DNA of 64,000 nt from Akkermansiaceae bacterium UBA2381. Lineage in GTDB: Bacteria; Verrucomicrobiota; Verrucomicrobiia; Verrucomicrobiales; DEV007. The DNA is taken from the NCBI GenBank assembly GCA_002344215.1, contig DDSV01000034.1:92734-156733 (forward strand). The letters are read 5' to 3'. The position numbers and the translations under genes were made by a program. The notes below the pieces were generated by a model. That model had not been told where the DNA came from and did not search any database. It saw nothing but the letters and a program-made list of their open reading frames with translations. Of this stretch, positions 63,552 through 64,000 are shown in pieces (position 1 is the stretch's first letter; each line of letters opens with the position of its first letter).

Positions 63552-64000
63552 TCAGCGTAGGCCGAACTTCTGGAACATCGTCGCATCGTGCCCGTAGATG
63601 TCCTTGTCGAAGCGGACGCGACGATCACCCATGATGGTACAAGTCCAGTAATTGAGGTAGACCGACATCGTTTTGGCGAGTTTTTCGCGGCGGTCGCTGA
63701 GAGAAGGGTCGTCCATTGTGGCTCGAATCGACTGAAGGGTCCATCCGGGGTTGTGGCGGAGGAGGATCATGGCGAGCTCCTCCGGACGGGCGACACGGAC
63801 GCAACCGGAGCTGTAATCGCGATCCGCACGACCGAAGAGTTCAGGGTGGTTGGTGTCATGGAGATAAACCGCCGAGTCATTGGGGAAGATGAACTTGATC
63901 AGCCCAAGGGAGTTATCCGGGCCGCTTCCCTGACGCATGAGAAGACCTCCGGAGGCCACTTTGTTCAGGTTGTCGACCGTGTTGGGCAGAACCGTGGACG
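63552..64000 (-). CDS. L,D-transpeptidase (YkuD/YcbB-like), 5' end outside the window
   Basis: C-terminal ~149 residues only; the frame stays open to the right edge (residues such as TVLPNTVDNLNKVASGGLL precede the GTG at 63959). The catalytic motif is YSSGCVRV with Cys and the preceding Ser/Gly, and NSLGLIKFIFPNDSAVYLHDT is typical of YcbB-type L,D-transpeptidases that make 3-3 peptidoglycan cross-links or attach lipoprotein. Family certain; full architecture unknown. Confidence 0.87.
   Translation of the reverse strand, partial: STVLPNTVDNLNKVASGGLLMRQGSGPDNSLGLIKFIFPNDSAVYLHDTNHPELFGRADRDYSSGCVRVARPEELAMILLRHNPGWTLQSIRATMDDPSLSDRREKLAKTMSVYLNYWTCTIMGDRRVRFDKDIYGHDATMFQKFGLR

Overview
The window looks like a chromosomal segment of a Verrucomicrobium or close PVC-group relative. 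Reasons: two PSD1 (DUF1549/DUF1553) plus DUF1501 gene pairs, a PVC-type CxxCH haem protein, many Tat/Sec-exported proteins, an RRM protein with an Arg/Asn/Gly-rich tail, and an HprK-HPr-EI set without sugar permeases. Base composition is fairly G+C-rich and even, with C/G-ending codons. No phage, IS, integrase, CRISPR, rRNA or tRNA was seen.

Layout. 1-10.4 kb (+): a tight run of exported carbohydrate-active-like proteins (parallel beta-helix, BNR/sialidase fold, two related propeller hydrolase-like proteins, a sialate O-acetylesterase-like SGNH protein), then a cytoplasmic amidohydrolase/aminotransferase fusion and a sugar isomerase-like TIM barrel. This reads as a small glycan utilisation locus. 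10.4-16.1 kb: a glycosyl-hydrolase-like protein and a serine beta-lactamase-fold protein (-), divergent from a large CxxCH haem protein (+). 16.2-22.1 kb: aroB, miaA, an RRM protein, then altronate dehydratase-family and SDR genes arranged divergently. 22.1-26.1 kb: small exported or membrane proteins of mostly unknown function. Their intergenic space carries a near-consensus sigma-54 promoter, a 5' hairpin and an intrinsic terminator, which together predict a ~100-nt RNA. 26.2-30.7 kb: first PSD1/DUF1501 pair. 30.7-37.3 kb (-): hprK, ptsH, ptsI, an MRJP-like propeller, prmC and murA. 37.4-43.2 kb: a porin with CTGTCAC-type upstream repeats, an alpha/beta hydrolase, a sugar isomerase-like protein and ppk1. 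43.2-50 kb: a trypsin/PDZ protein behind a DUF455/ATP-grasp fusion, an LptF/G-like permease, a hypothetical gene that overlaps a membrane-protein gene on the other strand, and a DUF1460 protein. 50.1-56.7 kb: second PSD1/DUF1501 pair and a large trypsin/jelly-roll/SirB1-like protein. 56.7-58.9 kb: rplQ and rpoA, without their usual ribosomal neighbours. 58.9-63.4 kb: an iron-type ABC importer operon. 63.5 kb to the edge: the C-terminal part of an L,D-transpeptidase.

Most items worth a second look concern unusual domain fusions (amidohydrolase-aminotransferase, DUF455-ATP-grasp, trypsin-SirB1) and the predicted sigma-54-dependent RNA at 23.56-23.66 kb. Family assignments come from motif recognition only; no database search was run. 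Strong Shine-Dalgarno sequences are uncommon at the starts inspected, so several starts were chosen from signal peptides, family N-termini or ATG-over-TTG preference.
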